Positions 45,400 through 54,561 of a DNA stretch of 64,000 nucleotides are shown here, piece by piece. The DNA comes from CBDEUK01 sp965250225 (GTDB lineage Bacteria; Pseudomonadota; Gammaproteobacteria; Eutrophobiales; Eutrophobiaceae). The DNA lies in the NCBI GenBank assembly GCA_965250225.1, contig CBDFNQ010000027.1, positions 62,001 through 126,000 of the forward strand. Reading direction: 5' to 3'. Both the position numbers and the translations under genes were made by a program. A model generated the notes under the pieces. That model did not search any database and had not been told where the DNA came from. It saw nothing but the letters and a program-made list of their open reading frames with translations. Numbering within the stretch: the stretch's first letter is position 1; each line of letters starts with the position of its first letter.

Positions 45400-46776
45400 T
45401 TATTTTATTATCTGAAACATTTCGTCGACATAAGTAAATTTTTCACGGGGCTTATCTTTTGTCGCGCCGCGCTCTACTTCGGCCGAGTCAATTTGTTTCC
45501 ATTGTGAATAATTTATGTAATTAACCTGGCGTTTGTCGAGTAGTGAATAGATAACATCGCTGTTAGTATTGATCGGTAAGCTGCTGAGTTGATCCAGATC
45601 AGATAAGAGGTTGTTTACGGTTTCAACACTACAGGCACGGTTGGTACCAATGATGCCGCTGGGTCCGCGTTTAATCCAACCGGCGGTATATAGCTGGGGT
45701 ACTATTTTATCATTCTCAGTGATACGTCCGTCAGCGTTTGGAAAGACACCCCAATTGTCATGAAAGGGCACGCCTTTTATTGCAACGCCACGATAACCTA
45801 TGCTGCGAAACAGAATGCCGGCTGGCAATTCATAAGTTTCGCCGGAACCACGAGCGGATTGTTTGAAGGCATCACCAGTAAGTTGATTTTTTTCCAGTTT
45901 GATTTTTTCAAGGCGATCATTGCCTATAATTTCTACTGGGCTGCGTAAAAACTGAAAATGGCATTGCCTGGATCTCCCTCCAGAGGGTCTTGCTGAATAC
46001 TCGCTGAACTGGTCATAAATTTTCTTGCTTGCGAGATTGGATTTTTCTTCCAGTTCTTTCTGGCTAGCAGGGTTTAGTTTAAGTTCATCAGGGTCAATAA
46101 CCAAATCACAGTTACCTAACTCACCAAATTCTCTTAATTCTTTGGGTGCAAATTTCGCCTGGGCAGGCCCACGTCTACCGATCACGTATATATCCTTGAT
46201 CTTGCTATCAGCCAATGCATCAAGCGCGTGCTCTGCAATATCGGTGTGCTTTAATTCATCAACCGTTTTGGAAAGTATGCGGCTGACATCAGCAGCAACA
46301 TTTCCCTGGCCGATAATGACTGCCGTATCACAGGACAGATCAAATTCACGTTCTCGATAATCAGGATGACCATTATACCAACCAACAAATTCGGTTGCTG
46401 TATGACTGCCGGTAAGATCTTCGCCCTTGATGCCTAATCGTCGATCCGATTCCGCGCCACAGGTGAAGATAACGGCATGGTGCGTTTGGCACAGTTCTTC
46501 AACAGCTAAATCTTCACCAATAGTGACATTACCAATGAAATTAAAATCATCAGATTGTGCTGTCTTGTCATAAACCAGTATGGCTTGTTTTAATTTAGGA
46601 TGATCCGGTGCGACTCCACTACGTACCAGTCCGTAGGGCGAAGGCAGTCGCTCAAACAGATTGATCTTAACCTCAATATCGGATTTGATGAGTGCATCAG
46701 TTGCATAAAAGCCACTCGGACCGGCGCCAACAATAGCGACTAATAAGGGGTTATCAGGAGATCCCAGCTCATTCAT
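45400..46776 (-). CDS. FprA-type ferredoxin:NADP+ reductase
   Basis: A 458-residue FAD/NADP flavoprotein of the adrenodoxin-reductase/FprA family. It has the FAD motif VAIVGAGPSGFYATDALIKS, ERLPSPYGLVRSGVAPDHP, the NADP motif AVIIGQGNVAADVSRILSK, VIGRRGPAQAKFAP and the C-terminal GWIKRGPSGIIGTNRACSVE. It moves electrons between ferredoxin and NADP(H). It follows the ferredoxin gene by 54 bp at the end of the fmdD-fhc2 operon, suggesting that it drains reduced ferredoxin to NADPH, or feeds it in reverse. Confidence 0.88.
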   Translation of the reverse strand: MNELGSPDNPLLVAIVGAGPSGFYATDALIKSDIEVKINLFERLPSPYGLVRSGVAPDHPKLKQAILVYDKTAQSDDFNFIGNVTIGEDLAVEELCQTHHAVIFTCGAESDRRLGIKGEDLTGSHTATEFVGWYNGHPDYREREFDLSCDTAVIIGQGNVAADVSRILSKTVDELKHTDIAEHALDALADSKIKDIYVIGRRGPAQAKFAPKELREFGELGNCDLVIDPDELKLNPASQKELEEKSNLASKKIYDQFSEYSARPSGGRSRQCHFQFLRSPVEIIGNDRLEKIKLEKNQLTGDAFKQSARGSGETYELPAGILFRSIGYRGVAIKGVPFHDNWGVFPNADGRITENDKIVPQLYTAGWIKRGPSGIIGTNRACSVETVNNLLSDLDQLSSLPINTNSDVIYSLLDKRQVNYINYSQWKQIDSAEVERGATKDKPREKFTYVDEMFQIIK

Positions 46777-46830
46777 TTCTAATCAATCCTCAACGTTATT
46801 ATTTGCAGTGTAAAAGAATTCGCTTCACAC

Positions 46831-47136
46831 TTAGAACCCTAGTTCAGCCTTTCTTTCTTCTGCGCCTGGCAAGGGTTCCATTTGACTATCACAAACGGGT
46901 AAGTCTGCCGCTTTTTCAGCATTGATCGCGATCCATTTTTCCTGATCTTCGGGATAGTCGGCATCTTCATAAATGGCCTGAACCGGACACTCAGGAAGGC
47001 AGGCACTGCAATCGATGCAAACATCAGGATCGATGTACAACATGTCATCATCGTAATGGAAGCATTCAACTGGACAGACCGTGACACAATCCGTAAAGCG
47101 GCATTTTTGGCAATTATCGGTAACAAATGTAGGCAT
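46831..47136 (-). CDS. fdxA: 7Fe-8S-type ferredoxin (FdxA)
   Basis: A 101-residue ferredoxin with two cluster motifs: CQKCRFTDCVTVCPVECF for the [3Fe-4S]/[4Fe-4S] pair and CIDCSACLPECPVQAI. The C-terminal tail (about 45 residues) is normal for the FdxA/FdI family. It is between fhcC2 and the FprA-type reductase, placing it as the probable electron carrier of the set 2 complex. RBS AGGGGGAAA precedes the ATG. Confidence 0.93.
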   Translation of the reverse strand: MPTFVTDNCQKCRFTDCVTVCPVECFHYDDDMLYIDPDVCIDCSACLPECPVQAIYEDADYPEDQEKWIAINAEKAADLPVCDSQMEPLPGAEERKAELGF

Positions 47137-47195
47137 AATTTCCCCCTAATGTTTATTAATAATATTTAAGTAAATTCTGATTTGCTCAGAGTGTA

Positions 47196-48005
47196 TCAAG
47201 AATTCAGTAACAGGATTTCACCTCGGCTTAACTCGACGGAATCTCCGCACCAGCGATCATACTGGCCGTCAAGATAGTCATCAGTAATCGTTAATCCAAG
47301 TTTACGCAAATAGAGTAACAATACCCTGAGAAAATTGGGTTGGTATCGACAGGCATGTTCAAACGTCGGTAACATTTCAGCCTGTTGCATTGAAATGATC
47401 GAGCCACGTTTCATGCCAGCACCCGACCGTATACCCATCTCCCCAAGAACAACAATCGTACCGGCCAACATATTCACACCGGTAAAATCACCGGCATTGC
47501 CTCCAATAACAATAAGGCCATTGCGCATGGCATTGCCCGCTTCATTGCGTACATTTCCATGGATGAAAATTTCACCTCCGGTAATACCAGCCGGACTTCC
47601 ACGATAGGCACTGCCCGGCATGTGTCCGGCATTACCTTTAATGGTAATTCGTCCACCACTCATTTCCGGTCCTACCCAATCACCAACATCTCCACTGACT
47701 TCAATTTCTCCACCGGACATCTCGGCGCCAAGGTGCGCTCCGACATTTCCTGTGACATGGATCTTTCCCGATGTCATTTCATTACCAATATGCTTAACTC
47801 GAGAGAGATCTCCTTCCATTTGAATCTCTCCATTATCCTTTCCAGTCACCTTAAAGAAATCACCAATGCAGACTGCTTCGTTACCATGCATGATGGTTTG
47901 TGAAGCCGCCGTTGTCGCATCCATACCCGCCAATGAATCAGGTGTAATACAATAGGCTTCCAGTGGAACGTCTGGTGTCGTTTGTAAAGTTAATTTTAAT
48001 GACAT
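47196..48005 (-). CDS. fhcC: FhcC/FmdC (set 2), beta-helix subunit
   Basis: A 269-residue FwdC-type protein with repeated Gly-rich units (SGEIEVSGDVGDWVGPEMSG, GRITIKGNAGHMPGSAYRG, GSIISMQQAEMLPTFEHA). The length is near the set 1 copy. It begins 3 bp after fhcD2. It belongs with the FwdB-like and FmdD-like proteins of the same operon. Confidence 0.93.
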   Translation of the reverse strand: MSLKLTLQTTPDVPLEAYCITPDSLAGMDATTAASQTIMHGNEAVCIGDFFKVTGKDNGEIQMEGDLSRVKHIGNEMTSGKIHVTGNVGAHLGAEMSGGEIEVSGDVGDWVGPEMSGGRITIKGNAGHMPGSAYRGSPAGITGGEIFIHGNVRNEAGNAMRNGLIVIGGNAGDFTGVNMLAGTIVVLGEMGIRSGAGMKRGSIISMQQAEMLPTFEHACRYQPNFLRVLLLYLRKLGLTITDDYLDGQYDRWCGDSVELSRGEILLLNS

Positions 48006-48008
48006 GCT

Positions 48009-48899
48009 CTATTCCACCAGTCCGTGTAAGTCGATTTTATATTGCCCAAGATCACCACCATAGTTACCCGCTGAAATTTGTAAGATGCCGGCCTTTGCTG
48101 CTGCTTGCATACCTGTTTGCATGGCTTTTTTCACTGCATCTTCATCAAGCCCGTCAATGACAATTTCAAGAACGCATTGCGCCTCTTCTGGCAGGGCAGT
48201 TTGTTTACTGACCGAACGCAGGCTAGGGCAATAGGCGTCATTGCTGGAGGCAATTAAAGATTTATATTTTGATCCGACTTTACTACCACTTCGAACCACA
48301 CCATCGGGGAATGGCAAAATAATATCGTCGAGTTTTCTCATGGCCGCCGTAGCCGCGGTGACTGCTTTCAAAGTCTGGTCAAGATCAGTGCCGATCAAAA
48401 GTAAATTGCCGCCGCCGACAGCTTCAGTCACCGAAAAATTTTCATCTACGAGAAATTCACCGTCCATGACCGGAATACGCCAGAGTCGATTAGCACCCAA
48501 TTTTTTACTCATTTGGTGACCGTCGCCGAAATATCGTAACTGACCACCGACAACCACATTGTTATTTGTATCTAGTCCGTTGAAACAGGCCGTCGTCGGA
48601 CAGGTCATGACACACTGTCCAACACGTTCCACCAGTCGGGTGCCCATGCTTTTGGCATCCATGGTAAAAAATAAAACGCTGATGCCAGGGCGTAGATCAG
48701 GCGTTTCTTCAGACGGGATGATTCGTTCAATTCCTGCTTCACATTTACAACCAATCACTGAAGTGGCAAATCCGGTAACGGAACGCGCTGCGGCAAGGGC
48801 CCATTGATCAGTTTCCGCTGTGATGATGATGCGGCTGGCAAACATTTTGAAAGCCTCGGCGAAGGTATCGATGATTTCAGTTTTTTTAATCTTCATCAT
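48009..48899 (-). CDS. fhcD: FhcD/Ftr (set 2), formyltransferase
   Basis: A 296-residue Ftr paralogue of the protein at 41260. Segments: IIDTFAEAFKMFASRIIITA, GCKCEAGIERIIPSEETPDL, YFGDGHQMSKKLGANRLWRIP and GVVRSGSKVGSKYKSLIASS. It overlaps fhcA2 by 4 nt. Its presence means set 2 can take formyl groups from H4MPT on its own. Confidence 0.93.
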   Translation of the reverse strand: MMKIKKTEIIDTFAEAFKMFASRIIITAETDQWALAAARSVTGFATSVIGCKCEAGIERIIPSEETPDLRPGISVLFFTMDAKSMGTRLVERVGQCVMTCPTTACFNGLDTNNNVVVGGQLRYFGDGHQMSKKLGANRLWRIPVMDGEFLVDENFSVTEAVGGGNLLLIGTDLDQTLKAVTAATAAMRKLDDIILPFPDGVVRSGSKVGSKYKSLIASSNDAYCPSLRSVSKQTALPEEAQCVLEIVIDGLDEDAVKKAMQTGMQAAAKAGILQISAGNYGGDLGQYKIDLHGLVE

Positions 48900-50542
48900 G
48901 GCTTGACCATTGCTATGACTTCATGATCATGCAGGTAATGATCATCCACTGCGTAATTGGCAAACTCAATTGAGTAATAGTCCTCAAAGAACGGCTGGAC
49001 AATCTCTTCTATACCTTGGTCGTATTCCGGTGTGATGTGCAATACTTTACCGATATGGTCACCGATAAATTCATGGTTAGAAATTATCAATTGACCTGAT
49101 TTGATGACATAACGCGGTGCGTTAAACATCTCTTCCTTATCTTCCTGATCATCGTAAACAGTGATGTCAGCATCGGCACCAGCTCCAAGGTGACCCTTAT
49201 TAGGCAGGTTTAATGCGCGTGCAGGGCCTGCTCGGGTAATGATGGCAATCTCATTTAATGTGTACTCACGATCCAGATCCTTGAGGATGGTTTTATCAAT
49301 TGCTTTTTCATTGACACGATTGATTTCATCATTTCTAAAATGCTTGTCCATAAGAAGACGTATCAGTTTCGGATAATTCATGAAGGAACCACCGTTAGGA
49401 TGATCCGTGGAAAGCAATATACGCCAGGGATCTTCAGACAATAAAAACAATTCCAACCCGATAGCCCATTGCAAGGCGTGCATATAAACATGTTCCTGAT
49501 AACTAAAAGGAACAATGCCGCAGCCGCTTTCACATTCCGTATCGGCATTAACCCATTTGCATTTTTTAAAGCCTCTCAATAAATATGCCAGTGGTGCATC
49601 GGCGGTCATGATGGTGGATTTACCGAACATCACCTGTCCGACATCGCAGGTTATGTTCGGATGTGCATTGACGTATTCAGCAATTTCCTGAGCGGCAGAG
49701 ACAGGATTCTTTCCTAACTCGCCGCCGTAGCTATGAAACTGGATATGAGCAATATGCGCCCGCCGATCGCCAGCGGTTTTCATGGTTTCCAGTGTGGTTT
49801 TATAGTTACCACTGTGACCGAGATTGTTGCAATGAATATGGGGAGGATGAGGAAAACCCAGTTCATTGACGGCTTCGATGAAAGCATCAATGATGTCACG
49901 TGGTGAGAGTTCTGTTTCCGTGCTTTTCTCATCGATATCCGACACGTTCGAATTCTTTTTGCCTTTCCAGGGTTCATCACCACCTGGGTTGACCAGTTTT
50001 GCTGTAAAGCCCTTGGTCGAACTGACCCACCAGGCGACGGCTTGTTTAAATTCTTCCTTACGGCCTTCTTTGAGCAGGTTTTGCAGAAAAATATTGTTAC
50101 CTAATAAAATATAAAAACCTTTATCAATGACCGGCGTGTCGTGTAGTTCTTCCAGTGTGTGTCGAGCACCGATGGGTGTTACTGCCGCTTCCATAGCGGT
50201 GGTGTAACCCAGGGTTGCGTATCGATAACCCGTAGCAAATGTGGATGGAACAGTACCTCCAGAGCCTGAGCGTGTGTGCAAGGTGCCCGGGTGCGGATCA
50301 TGGCGATGGTCTTCAGGCTGTAGCTTGCGAGCTGCGTTGACTTTGGGGCCGGCAATATGACAATGGATATCGACACCACCGGGCATGATGACCATGCCGT
50401 TGGCATCGATGGTTGTTGCATCGTCCGAAACAGACTCTACGATTTTCCCGTCTTGAACACAGAGGTCTCGTACTTCTCCATCGATACCGTTTTGCGGGTC
50501 ATAGACCAGACCGTTGACTATTCGGAAGCTTGTGCTCATCAA
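48896..50542 (-). CDS. fhcA: FhcA/FmdA (set 2), formylmethylofuran hydrolase subunit
   Basis: A 548-residue amidohydrolase paralogue. Zinc ligands His60-x-His62 (GVDIHCHIAGPKVN), Lys in FTAKLVNPGGDEP, HIHCNNLGHSG, AHIQFHSYGG and TDHPNGGSFMNYP are intact. In FwdABC-type enzymes this subunit interconverts formyl-methanofuran and formate, with formate tunnelling to the metal site in subunit B; here subunit B keeps that metal site, so formate may be passed on internally. Confidence 0.94.
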   Translation of the reverse strand: MMSTSFRIVNGLVYDPQNGIDGEVRDLCVQDGKIVESVSDDATTIDANGMVIMPGGVDIHCHIAGPKVNAARKLQPEDHRHDPHPGTLHTRSGSGGTVPSTFATGYRYATLGYTTAMEAAVTPIGARHTLEELHDTPVIDKGFYILLGNNIFLQNLLKEGRKEEFKQAVAWWVSSTKGFTAKLVNPGGDEPWKGKKNSNVSDIDEKSTETELSPRDIIDAFIEAVNELGFPHPPHIHCNNLGHSGNYKTTLETMKTAGDRRAHIAHIQFHSYGGELGKNPVSAAQEIAEYVNAHPNITCDVGQVMFGKSTIMTADAPLAYLLRGFKKCKWVNADTECESGCGIVPFSYQEHVYMHALQWAIGLELFLLSEDPWRILLSTDHPNGGSFMNYPKLIRLLMDKHFRNDEINRVNEKAIDKTILKDLDREYTLNEIAIITRAGPARALNLPNKGHLGAGADADITVYDDQEDKEEMFNAPRYVIKSGQLIISNHEFIGDHIGKVLHITPEYDQGIEEIVQPFFEDYYSIEFANYAVDDHYLHDHEVIAMVKP

Positions 50543-50592
50543 GATGTCCTTTGTTCTAGTTATTATTATTGGGTTGTCTTTTTACTGTCAGG

Positions 50593-51954
50593 TTATTCCT
50601 TTCTTGGCGCAGCGACTTTCTGCGTGCCGCCTCCACTGGCGCCGTGTTTTTCAAGGATAAGTGCATGTACCCGTTCTTTTATTGATATCAGAATTTCTTC
50701 ATCTGTGGGAAATGGGGAATCAAAGGCCGGGCGTAAGGTAATTGGTACATCGTCCATTCTGTAGACGGTGCCACCAGTATTAATACCGTAAGTTGCAGTG
50801 GTGAAAGCAACATGAGCCAGCTTGCTGGTACAGGTTTCTTTGGTGTCCAGAGAAATCACCGGAATTTTCCCAAGGTGCTCAATAGCCGCTTTGGGGAAAT
50901 TTGAAGCGGGATCGCTGGCGATGATCATAGCCGCATCGGCATCACCACGGGATAAAGTGTCAACAGTAGTGAATTCACCGGGATTAAAACGTGGGTAGCC
51001 GAGGTTAAAATTCACACCAAACGGATAGCCGGTTTGCCAGGAAACCACATTGTCAGCCCCAGTGACATTGCCATGTCCACGAACCGGTTTGGCAACAAAA
51101 TGGGTGAATTCATTAAGGTCAGTTGCAAGGGCGAGCAGGGCACCGGAATTAAAATGCCGACCACGGGTCATGGTAAGTCCCATACCGAAAAAGAGCACGC
51201 CGTAACGGCAATTTTTCATTTTATCGACAAGATCCTGCATCGTTTCCAGTGGGATGCCGATTTCTTCCTCAATATTGTCAGCCAGTTTTTTGCCTTTCAC
51301 CAGGGCACGTAAGGCCCAGAGTAATTCAAAATCCTTGCCCGGTTTCACTTGTAAAAAGATGTCTGCAACTGGTGTGCTGGGAGTTTTTCTCACGTCGACA
51401 AGAACTACTGTCCGATCTTTTTTACCATTCGGAGTGAACATGCCCTTGGGAGTGACAGCGTAGCGGGTGAAATGTCTCGGGTGTGCTTCGGCTGGATTAC
51501 CGCCCCAATAAATAACCAGATCAGCGCGATTTTTTACCTCACCTAAGGTCATGGTGCTTTCACCAACGCCCTGAAAGGCCATGCCGGAGGGGCCGTGACA
51601 AACAGAGGTGGTGGTATCAATAGTGCCCTTAACGATATCGGTGATAGCGACGGCGACGCGTTGAGCTTCACAAGTGGTGTCGCTAAGGCCGTAGGTAATG
51701 GGAAATTTTGCCTTCACTAAGGTTTGAGCAGCCTCTTCAACAGCTTCTTCAACGGTCACTTCTTTGCCATCAATCATGGCGGCAGGTCGGTCTTCAATAG
51801 TATGTTCAGCGAACCAGGCACGTCCCAGCACACAGGCATTCTTGGCTTTGGTGATTCTGTGTTCATCGAGATCAACAGTGAGTTCCATGTCATCACAGAC
51901 ACAGCCGCAGAAAGTACAGGTGGCGTGTTTGACTGTTTTAATGTTTTCGCTCAT
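50593..51954 (-). CDS. fhcB: FwdB/FmdB-like formylmethanofuran dehydrogenase subunit B (set 2), active-site residues intact
   Basis: A 453-residue molybdopterin-type subunit. The cluster cysteines are at 13, 16, 20 and 41 (CTFCGCVC..NACVLG). The active-site VCHGPSG carries Cys119-His120, the expected Mo/W ligand pair, and Arg292 in KPVRGHGNVTGADNVVSWQTG matches the catalytic Arg motif. It also has WGGNPAEAHPRH and GYPRFNPGEFTTVD, closely following the archaeal pattern. This contrasts with set 1 (Met115, Arg motif lost). It follows fmdD-like 51985-52329 by 30 bp. A redox-active enzyme is predicted. Confidence 0.92.
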   Translation of the reverse strand: MSENIKTVKHATCTFCGCVCDDMELTVDLDEHRITKAKNACVLGRAWFAEHTIEDRPAAMIDGKEVTVEEAVEEAAQTLVKAKFPITYGLSDTTCEAQRVAVAITDIVKGTIDTTTSVCHGPSGMAFQGVGESTMTLGEVKNRADLVIYWGGNPAEAHPRHFTRYAVTPKGMFTPNGKKDRTVVLVDVRKTPSTPVADIFLQVKPGKDFELLWALRALVKGKKLADNIEEEIGIPLETMQDLVDKMKNCRYGVLFFGMGLTMTRGRHFNSGALLALATDLNEFTHFVAKPVRGHGNVTGADNVVSWQTGYPFGVNFNLGYPRFNPGEFTTVDTLSRGDADAAMIIASDPASNFPKAAIEHLGKIPVISLDTKETCTSKLAHVAFTTATYGINTGGTVYRMDDVPITLRPAFDSPFPTDEEILISIKERVHALILEKHGASGGGTQKVAAPRKE

Positions 51955-51984
51955 ACATATTCTCCACTGGAATAATATTTTTGC

Positions 51985-52329
51985 TTAAGTGATTTTTTCG
52001 ACGGTTACGGTGAAATGTTTCGACATAGGCATGCCGGTGCCAGCTGTATCACAGGCCATGAGTTGGCTGGAGGGTGGCCCATAGGGCAGAACCATCATGC
52101 CCGTTGGTAGGTCGGTGGCTTTTTTACCCTTGCAGGTAACGACGGATTCACCGATGTCATTGCTGAGACGAATCTTGTCACCGTTATCGAGACCGAGGCG
52201 TTCCATATCATCCATGTTCATCTCAACGGTCGAAGTAACTTCAATATACTCTTCTTTGAGCTTTCCCTTGTTAAGGGATGTGCCCTGCTTACTGGAGCGG
52301 ACAGGTACAAGAAGCATGGTCTCGGTCAT
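51985..52329 (-). CDS. FmdD/FwdD-like molybdopterin-dinucleotide-binding subunit
   Basis: A 114-residue domain of the C-terminal MGD-binding fold: YIEVTSTVEMNMDDMERLGL, GDKIRLSNDIGESVVTCKG, LPTGMMVLPYGPPSSQL and DTAGTGMPMSK, characteristic of FwdD/FmdD. In archaea this subunit completes the pterin pocket of FwdB. It is the first gene of the set 2 operon; set 1 has no counterpart, which fits loss of the cofactor there. Confidence 0.88.
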   Translation of the reverse strand: MTETMLLVPVRSSKQGTSLNKGKLKEEYIEVTSTVEMNMDDMERLGLDNGDKIRLSNDIGESVVTCKGKKATDLPTGMMVLPYGPPSSQLMACDTAGTGMPMSKHFTVTVEKIT

Positions 52330-52407
52330 ATTTTAAATTCTCCTGGGCGCAGGAGTAGCTAAATATTAAAGTTACTTTGCGCAAAATCCAACATCCATTA
52401 TGAATAA

Positions 52408-52474
52408 TAGCAAAGCACCTCCACCAGCTTTAATACCAAATTATAATAATGTATTAACATTTTAGCAAAGCACC
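52408..52474. repeat. pair of 12-bp direct repeats in divergent promoter region
   Basis: TAGCAAAGCACC occurs at 52408-52419 and 52463-52474, 55 bp apart, between the divergent fmdD-fhc2 operon and the H4MPT synthesis genes. A related GCGCAAAATCC lies at about 52379. They may be regulator-binding sites. The rest of 52330-52619 is AT-rich with no gene. Confidence 0.5.
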
Positions 52475-52619
52475 GTCAATTTTCTGTGTATTTTAGTAAA
52501 TATAACTGACATAAATTACAAATTAGTTGGAATAGGATTTCCGCTATGTGATTTCGATGCCTTGACGTATTATGTTCTGGATCAGATTTGAAGAAATTAG
52601 CTGTTTTTAAGGGAAACAA

Positions 52620-53618
52620 ATGAGTAAGGTCAAACACATTAGTGTCAGTGTGAAGGCACCCGCCCGTTTACATATGGGCTTCATGGATATGCACGGTGGT
52701 CTGGGTCGAAGTTTTGGTAGCCTTGGACTTTGTCTTGAGAATTTATCTACCCATCTTACAGTGACAGACAGTCACCGCATCAGTGCCAATGGGCCATCAT
52801 CTGAACGTGCGATCAAATTGGCCGAGATACTTTTCGAAACTCTGAATATTGAAGGCGGCGTCCATATCGAAATCCACGATGCTATTACGGAGCACGTTGG
52901 ATTAGGTTCAGGTACCCAGTTATGCCTTGCAGTAGGTGTGGCAATTACCCAGCTTAAAAATCTGGAAACACCGTTGAAACATATTGCACGTCTATTAGGT
53001 CGCGGTGATCGTTCCGGGATCGGGATCGGTGCATTTCGTTACGGTGGTTTCCTGGTCGATGGGGGGCGCAGCGATGAAACTCATGTGCCGCCGATTATCG
53101 CACATTTACCATTCCCGGATGCCTGGTGTATTTTATTAATATTTGATCATGGAATGTCAGGTGTGCATGGTGATTTGGAAAAAAGTGCCTTTCTAAATGC
53201 TGAGCCGATGTCGGAACAGGTGTCCGAACATTTGTGCCGTATATTATTGATGCAGGTCTTGCCGTCGTTGGCGGAGCAGGACTGCGAAGGCTTCGGTAAG
53301 GGTATTACTATCATTCAGGAACACATCGGTGATTATTTTGCCAAATGGCAAGATGGGCGATATTGCAGTTCAAAGGTTGCAGAGGTTCTTTCCTGGGTGC
53401 AGGATCACGGTGCTTCTGGTTGTGGTCAAAGCTCCTGGGGTCCTACAGGATTTGCTATATTTGCCAATGAAACAGAGGTTTATCAAGCACTGAAACAGGC
53501 ACGAGAAAAATGGTCTGAGTCCAGTGAACTCGAATTCGTGGTTTGTAATGCAAGAAATGCAAGGGCTGAGATAACGAGTACTCAGTCTGGACAGACTGAA
53601 AACAGACAAAAGATATAA
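52620..53618 (+). CDS. beta-ribofuranosylaminobenzene 5'-phosphate synthase
   Basis: A 332-residue GHMP-kinase-fold enzyme that condenses PRPP with 4-aminobenzoate (or 4-hydroxybenzoate) and releases CO2, the first committed step to H4MPT. N-terminal VKAPARLHMGFMDMHGGLGR and the loop EHVGLGSGTQLCLAVGVAI are typical. It heads the plus-strand H4MPT module, 34 bp before mtdB. pabB, at 62088, supplies the aminobenzoate. Confidence 0.9.
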   Translation: MSKVKHISVSVKAPARLHMGFMDMHGGLGRSFGSLGLCLENLSTHLTVTDSHRISANGPSSERAIKLAEILFETLNIEGGVHIEIHDAITEHVGLGSGTQLCLAVGVAITQLKNLETPLKHIARLLGRGDRSGIGIGAFRYGGFLVDGGRSDETHVPPIIAHLPFPDAWCILLIFDHGMSGVHGDLEKSAFLNAEPMSEQVSEHLCRILLMQVLPSLAEQDCEGFGKGITIIQEHIGDYFAKWQDGRYCSSKVAEVLSWVQDHGASGCGQSSWGPTGFAIFANETEVYQALKQAREKWSESSELEFVVCNARNARAEITSTQSGQTENRQKI

Positions 53619-53652
53619 GTCAATTAAAGAAATCATTACAGGAAAAATAATA

Positions 53653-54561
53653 ATGTCTAAGAAAGATCCCGATTTACTGCATATGTTTAATCCAACTAAA
53701 AATGTCAGCCCGTTTGATGTCAACATGGCATATGAGGCAAATTTTGATGGCGTGATCCCCTATACAGAAGTGACCCTGGAGGACATTCATGCCTTGACCC
53801 AGGACACAATTTTCTCGCGTGGAACGACTGGCGTAAAACATACCTGTATCTTCCTTGGCGGTCGTGAATTTGGTCTTGCTATGGATATGTTAAATCGTGC
53901 CAAGGTCGCTATGGTTCCACCGTTTGAAGTTTCAGTCTTTGCCGATCCAAGCGGAGCGATCACCACTGCAGCTGCAGCCATTGCTGCTATAGAGTCAGTT
54001 TTGAAGAAAGAAAAATCAACTGATTTGAATGGCAAAAAACTATATATCTTTGGTGGTACAGGACCTGTGGGTGTGTGTGCTGGGATACTTGCCGATCATT
54101 GTGGGGCTGAGGTTTATCTCGCGAGTCATCGCGGTGTAGAAGTAGGGCGTAAAGTCGCTGAAGAATATAATGGGCGTTTTAAAGCGAATATGGACGGGGC
54201 TGGTAGTGGTTCGCCAGAAGATGTCGCCGAGATCCTTGGCGAAGCGAATATCATCATCAGTGCTGCCAAGGCGGGGATACGCATCCTGAGCCAGGAACAA
54301 CTTAATGATGCAGTTAATCTTGATGTTGCTGCCGATATCAACGCCGTGCCGCCACTGGGTATTGAAGGTGTTGACACACATGACAATGGCAAGTTAATTG
54401 ATTTTACGCCGAACAAGACATTCGGTATTGGTGCCCTTGCAATTGGCGATGTAAAATACAAGGTGCACAAAAGATTGTTTGAAATGATGATTGAATCTGA
54501 CAAGGCACTGTATCTCGATCACAAAGAAGCCTTCACGGTTGCGCGAGACATCGCTGGTTAA
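53653..54561 (+). CDS. mtdB: NAD(P)-dependent methylene-H4MPT dehydrogenase MtdB
   Basis: A 302-residue MtdB that oxidises methylene-H4MPT to methenyl-H4MPT. It begins KKDPDLLHMFNPTKNVSPFD, with the pterin region DTIFSRGTTGVKHTCIFLGG and the Rossmann motif LYIFGGTGPVGVCAGILA. It lies between the RFAP synthase gene and orfY, as in Methylobacterium-type clusters. Confidence 0.95.
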   Translation: MSKKDPDLLHMFNPTKNVSPFDVNMAYEANFDGVIPYTEVTLEDIHALTQDTIFSRGTTGVKHTCIFLGGREFGLAMDMLNRAKVAMVPPFEVSVFADPSGAITTAAAAIAAIESVLKKEKSTDLNGKKLYIFGGTGPVGVCAGILADHCGAEVYLASHRGVEVGRKVAEEYNGRFKANMDGAGSGSPEDVAEILGEANIIISAAKAGIRILSQEQLNDAVNLDVAADINAVPPLGIEGVDTHDNGKLIDFTPNKTFGIGALAIGDVKYKVHKRLFEMMIESDKALYLDHKEAFTVARDIAG

